Shown here piece by piece: positions 27,931 through 41,302 of a stretch of 64,000 nucleotides of DNA. A program made the position numbers and the translations under genes. The DNA is from Reticulitermes speratus (taxonomy: Eukaryota; Arthropoda; Insecta; Blattodea; Rhinotermitidae). The notes below the pieces were generated by a model. The model worked only from the letters and a program-made list of their open reading frames with translations, was not told where the DNA came from and made no database searches. Position 1 is the first letter of the stretch. Every line of letters begins with the position of its first letter. Location of the stretch: NCBI GenBank assembly GCA_021186555.1, contig JAJKFL010000002.1:32966089-33030088 (forward strand), read 5' to 3'.

Positions 27931-29061
27931 TAGGGTGTTTTTTTCCCCTGCTTGAACCATAAGCGGCCGCCCGACGCTCCGTTAGCATTACGTCATAACG
28001 CCGAGTCTCGGGAGGTTTAGCAGTCTGGGAAGGAAGCGAGTAAAAGATTCGTTGTGATAATCTTTTTAAAGTCTAATAAAAACTCACCAGTGCTACAGCA
28101 AATGCAAAAATTTTGGCCTCCTGACCAAATGCACTCGGCACAACTGCGGAAAACGTTATTGTTTACTCTCTGGGGTCCTTCGGAAATTGTTGAAATCTCA
28201 CGGCGTGCACTCATCGCACACCAGACACAATTTTTTCGTCATGAAGAGGGAGTTCGCGAATAAGTCCTGGGTTTTCTGCATTCCAATACCCGCTATTCTG
28301 AAAATTCACCTCTCCACGTAACGAAAACCGGGCGACATTAGAGAAAATACTGACTGGATCGACTTCTCCATCGTGTACAGACTGAAGAAACCAGTTACAA
28401 AAATTCATTTTTGCAACCGGGTGATGTTCCTTCAAAGCATGAACTCCGTTGTCTTACACGATCGCAGTTGTAACAGTTCTGTGGCCCTTTGTGCAGACGT
28501 TTTTTAAACACTCGTCTCCTGAGCTGACAAATTTTCCAGCAGACTCATATTTGAAATACAGCTGCACTAAAAACAGACGCTGCTCAACAGTGTACATGTG
28601 TCGAGGGATGCTGTTACATCACTGAAGGACTGAGAAATGCAATCCCATGATAGCGCAAATCTGTTATCACTGATGCTGAAGTTACACTCCCCGTTTGAAA
28701 ACAGTGCAATTAGGTGCGGTCTTTGGCTCCTTCATTCCCCTGATATAACACCTTGTGTCTTATTTGTGGGGAAATTTAAGTGTATAAAACAAATCCTCAA
28801 ACGCTGGAAGAACTAAGAAACCGTATCCGCCGTGACACTTCAACAATTTCCGAGCAAGAACATCAGAGAGTAAACAACGTCTTCCGCAGTTGTACTGACA
28901 GCATTCGGTCAGGAAGGCAACATTTTCAGCATATGCTGCAGTACCGATGAGTTTTATTAGACTTTCTACAGGTTACTATCACAGATACTGTTAAACCTCC
29001 TGAGACTCGGCGTAGCGTCGGGAGGGCGATTATCGGTCAAGCAGAAAAAAAAAACACCCTA
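27931..29061. mobile_element. Foldback transposon with inverted transposase ends
   Basis: TA flanks both sides (27929-27930, 29062-29063). Ends start tagggtgtttttt, and inverted similarity continues about 280 bp into the element, including cgccgagtctc and gaggttta. Each arm encodes the same C-terminal piece of an IS630/Tc1-type transposase: on the minus strand around 28017-28214 (REISTIS, RVNNNVFRSCAECIWSGGQ) and on the + strand around 28805-28945 (RRDTSTISEQEHQRVNNVF). The middle holds another minus-strand piece (28211-28600) with KMNFCNWFLQ and NSGYWNAENPGL. It is a head-to-head composite of at least two copies and is non-functional. Confidence 0.82.
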
Positions 29062-29236
29062 TACTTTTAAATGCAAAACTGAACAGTAAACAGCTCATGA
29101 AATGCATGTAGTTGGAAGCTATTACATTCACTGCATGTGAAATCTTCAATATGTATTTTTCACACTGTGGGTCTTGATAAAGCTACTGTGGCGGGAGTGC
29201 GTGCTGACTTCTGAAGAATTGTTTAAAATATAGTTT

Positions 29237-29754
29237 AGGGTTACCATACGTCCGGGTTTTCTCGGACATGTCCTCTTTTTCAGGCTTCAGAATTGTGTCC
29301 GGGGGGATTTTTTAGTTTTACAAAAATGTCCAGGTGTTTAGCCTTTGTCGGTAGTCACACTCAATTTTTCGGTTGTCTTTACGTACGTCATAGTTCGCAG
29401 TTCTCGTAGGCAAGGTTTCAACTTCAGAACTCATTTTCACAGTGACTTCCGGTTGTTCCGAACGCATGCTCGCACAGCCCGGTTCCGGGCGTTCATTTTG
29501 AATTGTGTGCAGTGCAGTGTAGGACTCGTTATGCCCTGATTAGTTCGTGTGTCGTTTTTATCGCGTTCTTACAACAGGGAAAAGAAAATGTAAATTCACG
29601 GACGACCTAAGAAGCAAGTACTTGGCGAACAAGGGTGCTCTTGATCTTCGAGCCCACGTGGAATCCCCTTTCTCGACCAAAATTTGGAAGCCCCCTTTGC
29701 CGCTGATATGTGGGGAGTGTCCTCTTTTCCTGGGATGGATATATGGCAATCCTA
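29237..29754 (+). mobile_element. ZBED/hAT-like transposon fragment
   Basis: The left end agggttaccatacgtccggg and the right end, read inward (aggattgccatatatccatc), are imperfect inverted repeats. The interior has a second motif acatgtcctctttttc mirrored by gtcctcttttcc on the right. A short + strand frame (GKRKCKFTDDLRSKY) resembles the start of ZBED-type transposases that I know from other insects. The rest of the gene is missing. Confidence 0.55.
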
Positions 29755-32700
29755 GTATAGTTGTATCCATTCTCATTTTAGTAACTCAGTATGATTTAGT
29801 ATAGATGCTTTTGGCTAATACAGCTGACCAATGGGATGTTTCACTTTTTTTTTTTTGTGATCGTACAGGTTCCTGTAGGTGTAGAGAGGCTCTGAAGCTA
29901 TTTAGGATCCTGCTGTCACCATACAGCATAACAGGGACCTGCAACAGTGTGCAGAAATGCAGTGATTGCTGGTAGGGAAAAACTCTTGGAAGAGGAATTG
30001 ATAGGTCAGGAAATTTGTAGTTGCATTTTCCAAGTTAATCACTTGTCAGTGTTTTGTCAACAGAAGAGGTTCAGTTGGTGTACTCCATCTTGCTATGCCT
30101 CTCATCTAGTCATCTGCAACGTTGCAGTACATGCAATCACATTAAAGGTGGACTAACTGAATGGTTTCTCTACTACCACATCAATAATGTGTAACTTTGA
30201 GGTCATGCCTTCTGTGTTAAGTGACTCTTGAAAGCATCTAAAACCAGCATTCCTTTATTCTTTGGAAGAGTATTTGGTCTTCTGTCAGACACTTCTTTCA
30301 GCCTTTTGGCCATGATTTCTTCTGTCATCAACTCTTTCTAATTACATTTAAATATAATTCCACTAGGAAGTTTTTCTTTTAGAAGATCCTTTCTCTTTAG
30401 AATAACAACAAATGATGGAAGTTCCCTCCAATCAGTGAGAACTCAATGCTCAGTTTTCCATGTGCTGTTATTTTGAAAAGTACTGATTTTTATCCTTTTG
30501 CATCAGTTGTAGTATTTGTCAGCATATCAAAAAAATACTGGGGTTTCACCTGTGTTACTCATTTGTCCTACGAGGTAAAGCCATGTTTTCCGTGCGGTTT
30601 AACTATATGGCACTGGTATTCTATTAATTTTTTAAGGCAGTGTGTGTGTGGAAAGCTCTTGCATTCGTGTATTTCTCATGAAGAGCTAGGACCTTCATAT
30701 CGCATAAACATTACTGCAAAACCATTACCGTCTTTGAAATAATGGTATAGAATATTCAGGGATGTGGCAACTTCCAGTGCTTTCATTTGTATTGTCTCTC
30801 TCTAGTAACTGAAAATTACCCTGCTTGGCCTATAAAATGCTCTTCAGGTTGCATTTGCTCCCTTTAATAAGATTTGTTTTTCTTCCGGCTTCATGCATTA
30901 TTCTGTGACATGGGATTTTCATGGCCTGGCACAAGTGTTTGTTTCTTCTGTATGTTTAATTACCATTAATTTAAAATTAGCATTGTAACTCCAATGAATT
31001 TTGGTATTTTAGATACTTTTGTACCTTTCAATGCAATCACGATTTTTTTTACTGAATACTCTTTACAACATTTCACTTCAATAATCTGACTTGCAGTGAG
31101 TTGTCAGCATATCAATAATGATATCAGAAGCAGAGAATAATGTGCACAATTCTTGTAGCAGCTGTGTAATTTTCTTTATTCACCTAGCTATGGCAGATAC
31201 AAGAACATCTGCCCTATTCACAGACCATATTTAATAAAATAACAAAGTGATCCATATTTTTCAGATATGCATTAGGACAGAATTCTCACTTGTATTTAGG
31301 TAAATGTGGTTATGTAACTTGCGTGATGCACACAGAACCACAAGACCTACCAGCTATTACAAAAGAATTATGTATGTAATGTTTAATAAACTGTGGTGTT
31401 AAAAGTGATGGGTTTTTTAAAAGATGCAGAGCTTTTCGAACTTGTATATAAATTTTAATTGATGTGGGCTCTGGTTCAGTACATTGCCTACACATATGGA
31501 GGCTATGCCACTGCCAAGGCACCGCCCTGGCTCAACTACATCCCTGCATTCATAACCGGTAATTGATCTAAAAAACACCACATTACATACTTTATCATGG
31601 GTCAGATTCTTGCATTTATATTACCCGTCTAAGTTGGTAAACTGAACTGTAGGTAATATATTGACTATGGGAGCTACAGGTATTCAGGATGATAATATAT
31701 GACATGGGAGAGAAAGATTGGCCATGACCTATTTTAAGACATGCTGGCATCTAACTGTAGGAACTGTATGCCAATACATAAACCCATGGGTTGATGAGAC
31801 ATACGATTGTGATTAAATACTAGGATGTTATGAATACAAATTGGTTTACCGGTTTGAAGGTGATGAATCCATAATACAATACAGAGGAATGGACAGGGGT
31901 TAGGAATAGGAAGAGTAAGTAAACATAAAACCAACTCTTTGCTTTTATTTTCTACGTGGTTTTAACAAATGTGACAAATTTCTAACTTTTCATAAATAAC
32001 GCAGTTCTATAAAATGGCAATACAAGTCATGTTTGGTGAACTTTTTCAGCCTGAAAGATGGCATATTATGGATGAATATAATGTAAAGCCCTGCCTTGAT
32101 GAGAAAATCATACAAAAAAAGCTATCAGACATGACCTACGGGACTCCCATGTTTGAAATGCGGCAAGTCTATTAGCATCCACAGCTATGAACATTTCCTA
32201 CACAACAAAGTTTAAAAATATGGTATTGAAAAATTACCATTTCTAACCATTTATAAGGTATGATTCCCAAGTACAGTTTTGCAAGGTTGAGAACATATAA
32301 TCTACAAGCAACCAACTTTTAATGACACACTGAACTCTCAGTATGCTTTAAGAGTTCGGAATGGGAAAAAATTAAACTGCACAGAAATGTTCAAGTCAGA
32401 AAAATTACTTATAGTTCTGTCTCAATTTGAACACTGTAATTCATAACTAAACAGTACTTGTATGTATAAATTAAAAAAACAAAATAAGAAAGTGACTGAA
32501 TGTACTGGATACCATACCTAAACATATCACAACTTTGCTTGCAAAAAATGGCATTAACTTTTTACATTCTATACTTCTATTAGGTGCTGCTAATCCTTAC
32601 AAAAGTTCAGTATGTTGATGGAAAGTTAATGGATGCATTTTGATCTGTTGGAACTTTCTGTGTGTGACAGTACTGCATTGACGAGCATCAAAATCTTATT

Positions 32701-33989
32701 CCGTGGCGTGCCGTAGTGAGAGTTGCTTCTTATCTCAGAACCTAGGTCTAGCTGTGGCCAACAACTGCTTTACACTGAAAATTGAAAGCCCTAGTCCCAC
32801 ACCTGCTAGCAAGAATGCAGATGGTAGCACCAGGCGGTCAGCTGGTTGCCGACTAGTCACAGACCCAGCCTGCAAGACAAATGGCTAACTTTGTACTTAT
32901 GATCACTTTACCCTTTAAAGCCCAGTGGTTAATCAACCTTTTAAAGACCTGCATTTCTGTGTGCAAACACCATAGGAAAACACTCCCACAAATATATTTA
33001 AGTAACAAGGAAATTTACTGCATTTTTAAGACAGGCTACACAATCTCTGTTTTATTTTCCGCAAAATGATGTTCATTTCATAATTTTATCTTTTCTGTTC
33101 AAATATGTTTTCATAAACCATGTGCTAAAATTTAAATACCCACCCTGGTACAATAAAGGTTAAACAATCAACAATTCTACTTTCTGCACACGGAGTGTAT
33201 TTACGTGTTTTGCATGGATCTGGGAACAAACAGCAATTATTTCCCTGTGCAGCACTAACTGATTGGTTTTTACAGTCAAGACTGTGTTTACTGTGTGGTC
33301 AGAACTGAATCTTTTAAATATAATTCAAAGCAACCACAAATTCATGACCAAACAACAGTCTTTTACCTAGACCCAGTGTCTTTCAAATGGCCAAAGCAGT
33401 CACTTTATAATGCACTGTCATGGAGTAAGATCTCTTGAAATGTCACCTAAGGTAACCTTCACACATACTCATACAACAAATTTTTATTTACAAATGTACA
33501 CCACACTTTTACACAGTATATCAACAATTATACAATGTTCCATCATTAATTACAAATTAAAAATTTTTAACTGAGAGCAGATCTAAGTTTAAGTATCCTT
33601 GTTTTTACTAGTGATGCTCCCTTTACTTTGTTACGTTCTTTAAGTGATGTGCAGTCCATTTTTGCCCTGTGTTCTATATTCACTATACAATGTTCATCTG
33701 TTTATTGTCAATAAATACTGTTAAATGTGCTCATTAATCCAGTTTTATTGATTTTAATTCTCTCAGGAAATGTTAAAGTTGTATAATAAAAAATATCATG
33801 TTCAACACATTTATTGCATTAGTATCTGTAACTTTTACTTCAAAATTCTGGCAAAGGATAGGTATTTATACACAGTATATTTAAAGTTCTTAGACCTTGT
33901 GGTTAACATATATGCCAGTTTGTGGTTCATTCAGTGACTGTTAGCTCGAATTATGTAGGACAGAATGGTAGGATGGTTACAGAATAATG
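29755..33989. other. No supported gene
   Basis: AT-rich. From about 31.2 kb the strand composition appears to shift towards C over G on the + strand, hinting at minus-strand transcription. An ATTTATTC-type sequence at 31174-31180 gives AATAAA on the minus strand. No coding exon or confident repeat is seen. Confidence 0.35.
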
Positions 33990-33991
33990 TA

Positions 33992-34262
33992 CAGCCACTC
34001 CCTGACTTATGACCAAAATTTCCTTAAGAAAATTTCAATTCAAATTACTACAAAGATTCATTAAATTTTAACTTTGATCTACATTTCAAACTGTGCACAC
34101 AAAGTGTTGATTATCACATTACCCATTGTTGGGACTATGGAAAGACTACTTATTTGAATCCCCCTCGATCTGCTGGATGATATATATTCCACCTCATTTC
34201 ACATTTTCGACTTATGACCAGGTGCTCAGAACATATCCTGTCTGTAAGTCGGGGAGTACACC
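33992..34262. mobile_element. pogo-like MITE, about 270 bp
   Basis: Left end cagccactccctgacttatg. The right end, read inward, is ggtgtactccccgacttac. TA lies on both sides (33990-33991, 34263-34264). Non-coding. Confidence 0.65.
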
Positions 34263-34269
34263 TATCAGA

Positions 34270-34440
34270 AAGACTGTGGAAAGAAGCAGCTATCATCTAA
34301 TTTCAGGTACCAGTCCATCATCTGCCTGGCTGGACTAAAGAAAATCACAAAAACCTTAGGACAGCCTGTCTCTGAGTTTGAAACCAGGACCTTCCAAATA
34401 CAAAGTGAGAGGCGCTGATCACGTGATGTGGTGGTTAACC
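34270..34440 (-). mobile_element. SINE-like remnant, minus strand
   Basis: The complement has a B-box-like gtcctggtttcaaactc after gcctctcactttgtatttgg, the layout of a tRNA-derived SINE head, with a body towards 34270. No second copy of the same family was identified, so the assignment is weak. Confidence 0.4.
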
Positions 34441-35914
34441 ACATGGCCTGAACTTCATGGTTTTTAGGATAATAAATATATTTAATGAAAATTTAAATCA
34501 CTTTGTGCTGGTTCTTCCATATGCAGACAGACCAGACATGCCACACATTTTGTGAACTGACTGACTGCATGGAACAGAGTCCTACTAATCTCTCAGCTGG
34601 AAAAGAGGTTCCTGACTTTTTATGGAAACCAGACTCATTACCATGTACATAACAACAAGTTGTCATTCCCTGTCCTGTGCCAAATGAATCCAGTCCACAT
34701 AGTCATATCCTCTTTTCTTTAAGCTCCATTTTAATATTTCCTCCTATCTATGTAGTATATGTCTTCCCAGTGGTCTCTTCCCTTTAGGGTTTCTTACTAA
34801 AATTTTGGGCTACTAAATGAAATTAAACGTGTTGTGTCAAGTTCAGTTAACATTACTATAGATGTTCTGAGAATATACAGAATTCATTCATGAGCATGTG
34901 TATAAATTTGTGTGTCAATTAAGTGCCAATCTTGTAGTAGTACTAGTAACTATAGTTCAGAAGAACACAGTTTGCAGTTAATCAGAACTGAATGGATATG
35001 ATAAACATCTGTGGATGTCAATCCAAGGTAAAAACTCTTAGACTCCACACACTTCATCTATATTGCCAGTTGTGTACTTGGGACTGCAATCTACAGAATA
35101 TGCTGTAAGGTCAGCTATCTGGCAGACTACCAAGGACTGCTACGCAGTACACAATTAGTTTCATAAACATGTGACCTGTGTCTGCAAGAAAAAAAATCTA
35201 ATCCATGTCAATGCTTCTTCAGTTTGCTTCTGAATTTCAGTAATGTGTAAAATTCTTCAGAGGTATATGTATGATTGTAAGTCACTATACAGGGTCAAGA
35301 GCTATGTGCTTACATGCATATATAAACCTTTTCTTATGTAACTGTGAGAGAAGTGTTGTCACAGTATTTGCCTATTTGACAACGTTCTGTGCCTCTATGA
35401 CATACAATCCATGCAACAAATGTTTCAAATCTGCATACTACAGTTGTCATGTGTATCAGTGCTGTGGAACCCTTTAGAATTTCAAATGCAGATACATAAA
35501 ATGCATATATTAAAAAGAATTAAATGCAGTAAGACATGTTTATTACAATCTAAAACCAAAGTAAAAACCAACCAAAGCACAGCATGAGAGAAATGAATTG
35601 TTGGTTTGAAGTGAAGTTCACTGTGCCTGGTTTGATCTGTAAACTGTAACTGTAATAATTTATTTTGGTTCTCCAGTCTGAAAATCTGTAATTAGTGGGT
35701 CCCTGTCATCATGTCATGGCACATCTTCAGGTTGCAGATGGAGGTATGGTCTCAAATATGGTGTAGCTGTGAATATTTTGAATAAGCAATAATGGACAGC
35801 TGACAAAGGGTAGTCCTCCAGCTTGGGGGCTGGGCAAGGTACTAACAACAACTCACCATAAAAACGTACCATGTTACAAATCATTCAAAAATGCTTTGGA
35901 CTTTGACCAATCTC
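34441..35914. other. No supported gene
   Basis: AT-rich sequence with no recognised gene or repeat. Confidence 0.35.
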
Positions 35915-36434
35915 TTGGTATAGTTTTGTATGGTTGTGAAACTTGGTCTCTCACACTAAAGGAGGAACATAGGCTGAGGGTGTTCAACAACAGGGTGCTG
36001 AGGAAGATATCTGGGCCTAAGAGGAACAAGGTAGTAAGGGAGTGGAGAAGACTACATAACAAGGAGCTTTTTGATCTGTACTCATCACCAAATATTATTC
36101 AGGTGATCGAATCAAGAAGAATGAGATGAGTAGGGCATGTGGCACATATGGGGGAGAGGAAAGGTGTGTACAGGGTTTTGGTAGGGGAAACCTGAAGGAA
36201 AGAGACCACTTGAAAGACCTAGGTGTAGATGGGAAGATAATATTAAAATGGATCTTCAAAATATGGGCTGGAGGGGCACGGACTAGATTGATCTGGCTCA
36301 TGATAGGGTCAGGTGGCAGACTCTTGTGAATGCAGTAATGAACCTCTTGGATTCCATAAAATGTGAGGAATTTCTTAACTAGCTGAGGACCTATTAGCTT
36401 CTCAAGAAGGATTCTGCTCCACAGAGTTAGTTAA
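35915..36434 (+). mobile_element. LINE 3' fragment (reverse-transcriptase tail), copy 1
   Basis: Translation GIVLYGCETWSLTLKEEHRL, RVFNNRVLRKISGPKR and REWRRLHNKELFDLYSSPNI is the C-terminal tail of a common insect non-LTR reverse transcriptase. It continues in broken frames (VGHVAHMGERKGVYRVLVG). A second copy with the same 3' end (ctcaagaagga, then ttag) is at 45390-46068. Both are 5'-truncated. Confidence 0.85.
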
Positions 36435-37016
36435 GTCTGAATACTCTCCAGGGGATTTTGTATATACTATCAGCAGAGCCAAATTAATGCAATACACAAA
36501 TTAAAGAACTTTAATTTTACCCTAAAACATAATATTACTTATTCAAGAGTTCTCTAAGATTAAAATTTGTCACTAGAGAAGGTAATCCCACATCCACTGG
36601 AAACCCTTCAGAGAGCCCTTTAGGCTTAGCACAGCATGGTTTGGGAACCACTGTTTAAGAGCACTGTGTACCTGTGTCACAGAAAGTCTTACTGCATATG
36701 TAGCAGCTCGTGTAAAATGCATCGCCAGTTTCCTCAGCCAAGTATTGTACCGTCACACCTCCTGCCAACAAAAAATAAAATCCAGCGCTGAAATGGCATT
36801 CACTTTACTAACAGAAACCCACTGCCAAAAGGAAAAATTAGAGCCAACAAACAAGATCACTTAGGGGTGTCAAGTTCAATTACATTTTAAAACAATAAAT
36901 CATACTACAAACCAGTTATCTGTTCACAGTGTTGGAAGATTGTGCAGGTATTCAACTTACAAATGAAATGTAATCCAAAGATACTGAACAGTTATGAACT
37001 ATAAAAATATGAGAGT
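36435..37016. other. hAT-end-like motif, otherwise nothing
   Basis: Near 36635-36655, tggtttgggaaccactgttt resembles one end of hAT-type MITEs (complement cagtggttcccaaacc). The partner end was not found. The rest is unrecognised. Confidence 0.35.
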
Positions 37017-37018
37017 AA

Positions 37019-38420
37019 ATCAAGAAGTAAAGGCAATTTGTGAATTAAGTGAGTAGCAGAGGCCACAGCAGCCGACCGACTGTATGACAGGTTTCACCAT
37101 GCATCACACAGCGCTGCATTGTCATTCTGATTAAAGGGGTGTCTGTGTAAACGTGGACGCTCTGCTTTCCAATTGCATCATCCTTGAACAACATGTCGCG
37201 ATATTCATTCCATTCATTTATTTATTTACATTCAAGTTGATCCAAAAAAGGTTGGAAAATCTACTGGATATAGAACAAGTCAAATGAATTAAATGTACAT
37301 ACAGTTACAAAAGGATTACAATGAATACATTACTACAATTTCTACAAGAATATTGAATGCATGACTAGATATATAAAAGTAACTGACTGTACAGAGTAAG
37401 AAACATTTAACGAACAATATACCAAACCAGGAGAATGTGATACAGAATTCATTATAGGAATGTCTTACTTTTTTTCCTTATTAACATCAAAGTATTCATC
37501 TAATGAATGAAAGCAATTTGTATATAAAAAAGTTTTTAGAACTGTCTTAAATTTCTTTGGGTTATTAGAAAAGTTTTTAATGTCAGAGGGGAGACTATTA
37601 TAGACCTTAATACCCAAACAGTAAACTCTTTTTTGATATATAGCCAGATTTGCCTGAGGTAAATGAAGGTTAGTACTTTATCTCATATTTATACTATAGT
37701 TTTCTGAATGCAATGTAAACTGATCTGTATTATTAACTCTTTCTTTCGGCAGAAGGGGTCAAACCTGCTGATATTCACCGAAGAATCTTAGCACAGTATG
37801 GTAGTGTTAACTGTATGAGTCAGAGAAAAGTTTATGTATGGGTAGAAACGTTTAAATCTGGAAGAATAAATGTGTCTGACGAAGCTTGATCGGGGGCCCC
37901 ATCAATGTTGTGCACTGAAGACCACATCAAGCGTGCTAACACTCTCATTCATTACTGTGTCTGAAGTTGCTGAGATGCTAGACATTAGACAAACTGAAAC
38001 CTGCAATTCACAACAAAAGAAGAGAACAGATGTCAAAAACTGCTCTCTTGCACCACGACAGTGCTCGCCCCCATGTTGCGGCCGCAACAATAGAGACAAT
38101 TTGCCACCTCAAGTTCAAGGTTCTGCCACATCCACCTTACAGTCCCGACCTCACACTGTGTGACTTTCATGCCACTGATCCACTTAAAGGGGCATTACGT
38201 GGTCGTCGGTTTGGCAGTGATGAAGAAGCAAAAGAAGTGGTGCATATGCGTCTTCGGGAACAACCTGAAACCTTCTTTTGCGATGGAATCAAGAAGCTTG
38301 TGGACCGCTACAAAAAGTGTGTGATACTGCAGGTAGACTATGTTGAAAAATAATATAGCTGTTATGTACATTTCACTTTCTTTGTGGTTAGTAAAAGGAT
38401 ATTGCCTTTACTTTTTGATT
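37019..38420 (+). mobile_element. mariner (DD34D type), internally deleted and split by a LINE
   Basis: Ends are inverted: aatcaagaagtaaaggcaat on the left and, read inward from the right, aatcaaaaagtaaaggcaat, with TA on both sides. The transposase is on the + strand. An N-terminal helix-turn-helix piece (GVKPADIHRRILAQYGSVN, KVYVWVETFKSGR) lies at about 37750-37890. After a deletion of the first catalytic region comes LLHHDSARPHVAAATIE to LPHPPYSPDLTLCD, with 34 residues between the second and third Asp. It ends FFCDGIKKLVDRYKKCV. Stops such as that at 37887-37889 show it is dead. A LINE fragment sits at 37202-37735. Confidence 0.87.
37202..37735 (-). mobile_element. LINE 3' fragment nested in the mariner
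   Basis: On the minus strand it reads near NPKKFKTVLKTFLYTNCFHS and LDEYFDVN, the same C-terminal tail as FKNALKRFFHLHSFYSVEEYF in the LINE at 49715. The 3' end faces left with an (AAAT)-type tail at about 37202-37220. It interrupts the mariner 5' region. Confidence 0.7.
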
Positions 38421-39469
38421 TACCTATGTATGTACATTATCATAAGTAATTTTCCATATTAAAAATATCTCATGCAGCACTGTCATATAAAGTTTAGAAA
38501 AGTTCATCTGAACATAAAGTTGCATGCAAGAAACTTATTGAGTAAGAACAGGCAATGTAAAAATGATAAAGTTGTATATTTTGCTGAATTTGTATAAGTT
38601 GCAGGTACTTTACTGAGGCACCAAAGAACAGCTTGAAGACAAAAGATGAGTTTTTATAGCATATGGGTATGGAACAGGAAGAAGTGAAGGAGTTCTTCTC
38701 ACAGTCACCTGGTCCACAATAACTTTTACATCATCTCCATATCAGACATGCAGTTCTTAGTGTGTAACACGCTTCACAAGCGTCACAAATATTGCTGTGA
38801 ACATAAACTGTTCCCGAGTGTCCTAATATTTCGGTTTGAAACCAATAAAATGCTTTTATTACTTCTACAAATAAGTATTTTTACCCAGAAGACATGAAAT
38901 GGGAAATACTGTGCACGGAGTAACTTCACCATCTATACAGGTCATTTAGTACTGCTGGAACAGTAAAAGAGGGAGCTTGCAATGATATGGACTTGTAGCC
39001 TTGGAATACATACACAATTTGGTGGTGAAACCTGGAAAGCAACCACTTGGAAAACCAAGGAGATAACCGATAATGATATGGTTCAAGAAACAATATTTGG
39101 GAAGTTATACATACATTCAATTACAAATCCTTTATTTCAATATAGAAAATTCAGTATTATACTCTCTTGCACATGGACAGGTAAAATGCCTGTTTTTAAT
39201 ATAAAATTAACCCATTAGAGCCAACTGACGTATCAAACAGCTCAAAGTTGTTGTTAAGCACTGAAATTGAAAGATTTTTTTCTGATTATTAGAAGCCTGA
39301 TACATTTTGGTGATTTGGAATGTTTTTTAATGCTATGTTTCCTTGCAGATGGGAGGGATATTAAGTTTGTGGCCAAATACAGTATGAAGAAAACAGTATG
39401 ACTGACTTACGTTGTAGCTATTCCCTTACAGTTAAATTATTTAGTCCATGGTTCAGTTTGTGGTTTATT
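38421..39469. other. No supported gene
   Basis: AT-rich sequence with nothing recognised. Confidence 0.35.
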
Positions 39470-39715
39470 TTATGGCATTGTCAGTATCTTGGTCTACAGT
39501 GCCAATGATGCGATGACTGGTAGGTTAAGGATGAATGGAATGGTATTTGGAAGTGGTTGTGGCCTAACTGAGGTACTGCCCCAGCATTTGCATGGATGGA
39601 CTGACAAAAACCACAAAATGATCAGTGAGGATAGCTGGTGTCCCAGACTAGATTTGAACTCAGCATTTCCTGAATGCAAGTCTACAGTGTTCCTGCTACA
39701 TTAACTTGCTTGGTT
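39470..39715 (-). mobile_element. SINE family D, copy 1
   Basis: Shares with 44775-45035 the order: an atggcattgtcagtat or gatgctgtcaatat block, ggatgaatggaatggt or ggatggtaggaaataatg, ggcctaactgaggtactgcc or gcctaattagaggtgctacc, and a final tRNA-like head on the minus strand (tttgaactcagcatttcctg or tttgaactgagaacctccc). Old and diverged. Confidence 0.6.
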
Positions 39716-41302
39716 GGTCCACAGTGTGTCAATCATTAGTTCATAAGTGATTTTATTACTTGATGTTAACACCTCACTAGCATTTTATTAGCCATTCCTT
39801 GAAAACGTATGTGTACAGCAAAAAATATACATACACATATACAAAAAAACTGTGGAAGATGAGTAAATCTTGCACATTACTTTCAACTAAACCTTTCTGA
39901 ACAAATCACAGATGCAAACTATCTACACAACACTATACAACTGTCAACAATGGCATGACCATGTCTATTACCTCTTCACTCTCGCCAGATCTAATACTCT
40001 TCTCAGCCTGACAATGACAATATGTGCCCAGTAAGAGTTCTGAAGTCAGCCATTCACAGACGTCACACAAACTTTGACCCCACACTAATTACAGAATCAT
40101 GCATGCCTATTATATAAACCATGTTAATATCAAAAGTAAAAAGTCAGTGTTTGCTCTCACGTTTGGCAAGTTTCCAGTGCCGTTCCCAAATGTTCTCAAT
40201 ACATGAAACACAGTTTAGCTGTCTGTTACTGTTAAGGTTTCTGTCCTTCCATTACATACTTCCAAGACTGGTGATCTTGGGTGCCTTACATTCACATAAT
40301 GTGAACTGACACCATATTATTACTGACATCAGTGGCCTGTGGCCTCAATGAAAGTATGGATAATGAGAAAACTATGTGAGATTTAAGGTTCTCATGACAG
40401 TGACTATGACAATTATATCTTCTGGGGTACATCACCACACACACTGGTTGAAATTTACAATTATTTTGGATGGATTTGATAACTCCACGTTCAGGGTAGA
40501 AGAATAAGCCATATGAAAAATTAATCCTGATGGATCCTAAAAATCCTCCTCTTCTGTCCATTTAAAAATCTCTTTCTCATCATTTTTCCTGAATTCTTAC
40601 CCATACTATGCCAGCACCAATGGCCAATACCACCACCCTTTTAGAGCTACCCTCTCCTACTGGTTCACACACAGGTTTGGTTGTCCTCCTCTTTTCCTGT
40701 GTGCTGAAAAGTTTTTTTCCCTGTGTGGTTTATTCTTGTACCCTGAAGATCAAGGCAGCAGGTTCCTTTGAAATAACAGTAAATTGTATGAGACTACATA
40801 GTGTCACAACACAGACAACAGCAAACTTCAAGAAAACTTATCATGTAACTGAAAGTTGGCAAATTACCTAGACAAATGTGCTAAGGATCAGATATTATGA
40901 ACAGAAAGGTATTCATCACTACTTTGTATGTTTGAAGACTGGCTCAACACCTTAAATTCATGACTATTGTTTTCTCCTTGTTTCAAAATCCTCAAAAGCA
41001 TAAAAAACAAATAATAACTCTGTCCACCAGTCATTTGTTTTTAGTTCTATTGTGGAACGTTCTGTTCCTTCATTTTCTATAGCAGTCCATGGTAGGGCCT
41101 TCCAGTAATGCAGGTACAGAAGCAAGTCACAAGATTACCAATAACAAGCATTGAATATTTTCCTTTCTGTAGCTTATATTCCATGCTGCTGCATATTATT
41201 CCCAATAAATTCTCTATTTGTTTATTACATCAATGTCTGAATTCCCAAAAATTGTTCTAAATGTCAAGAAGTAGGAGTTCCCATAACACAATTCACCTAG
41301 AC
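39716..41302. other. No supported gene
   Basis: AT-rich. A minus-strand frame at 40292-40561 is open for 89 codons but matches nothing I know. No repeat is recognised. Confidence 0.3.

Noticed and set aside
40292-40561. Minus-strand 89-codon frame as a host exon
   Set aside because: No splice sites in phase, no recognised motif, and no neighbour that would extend it.
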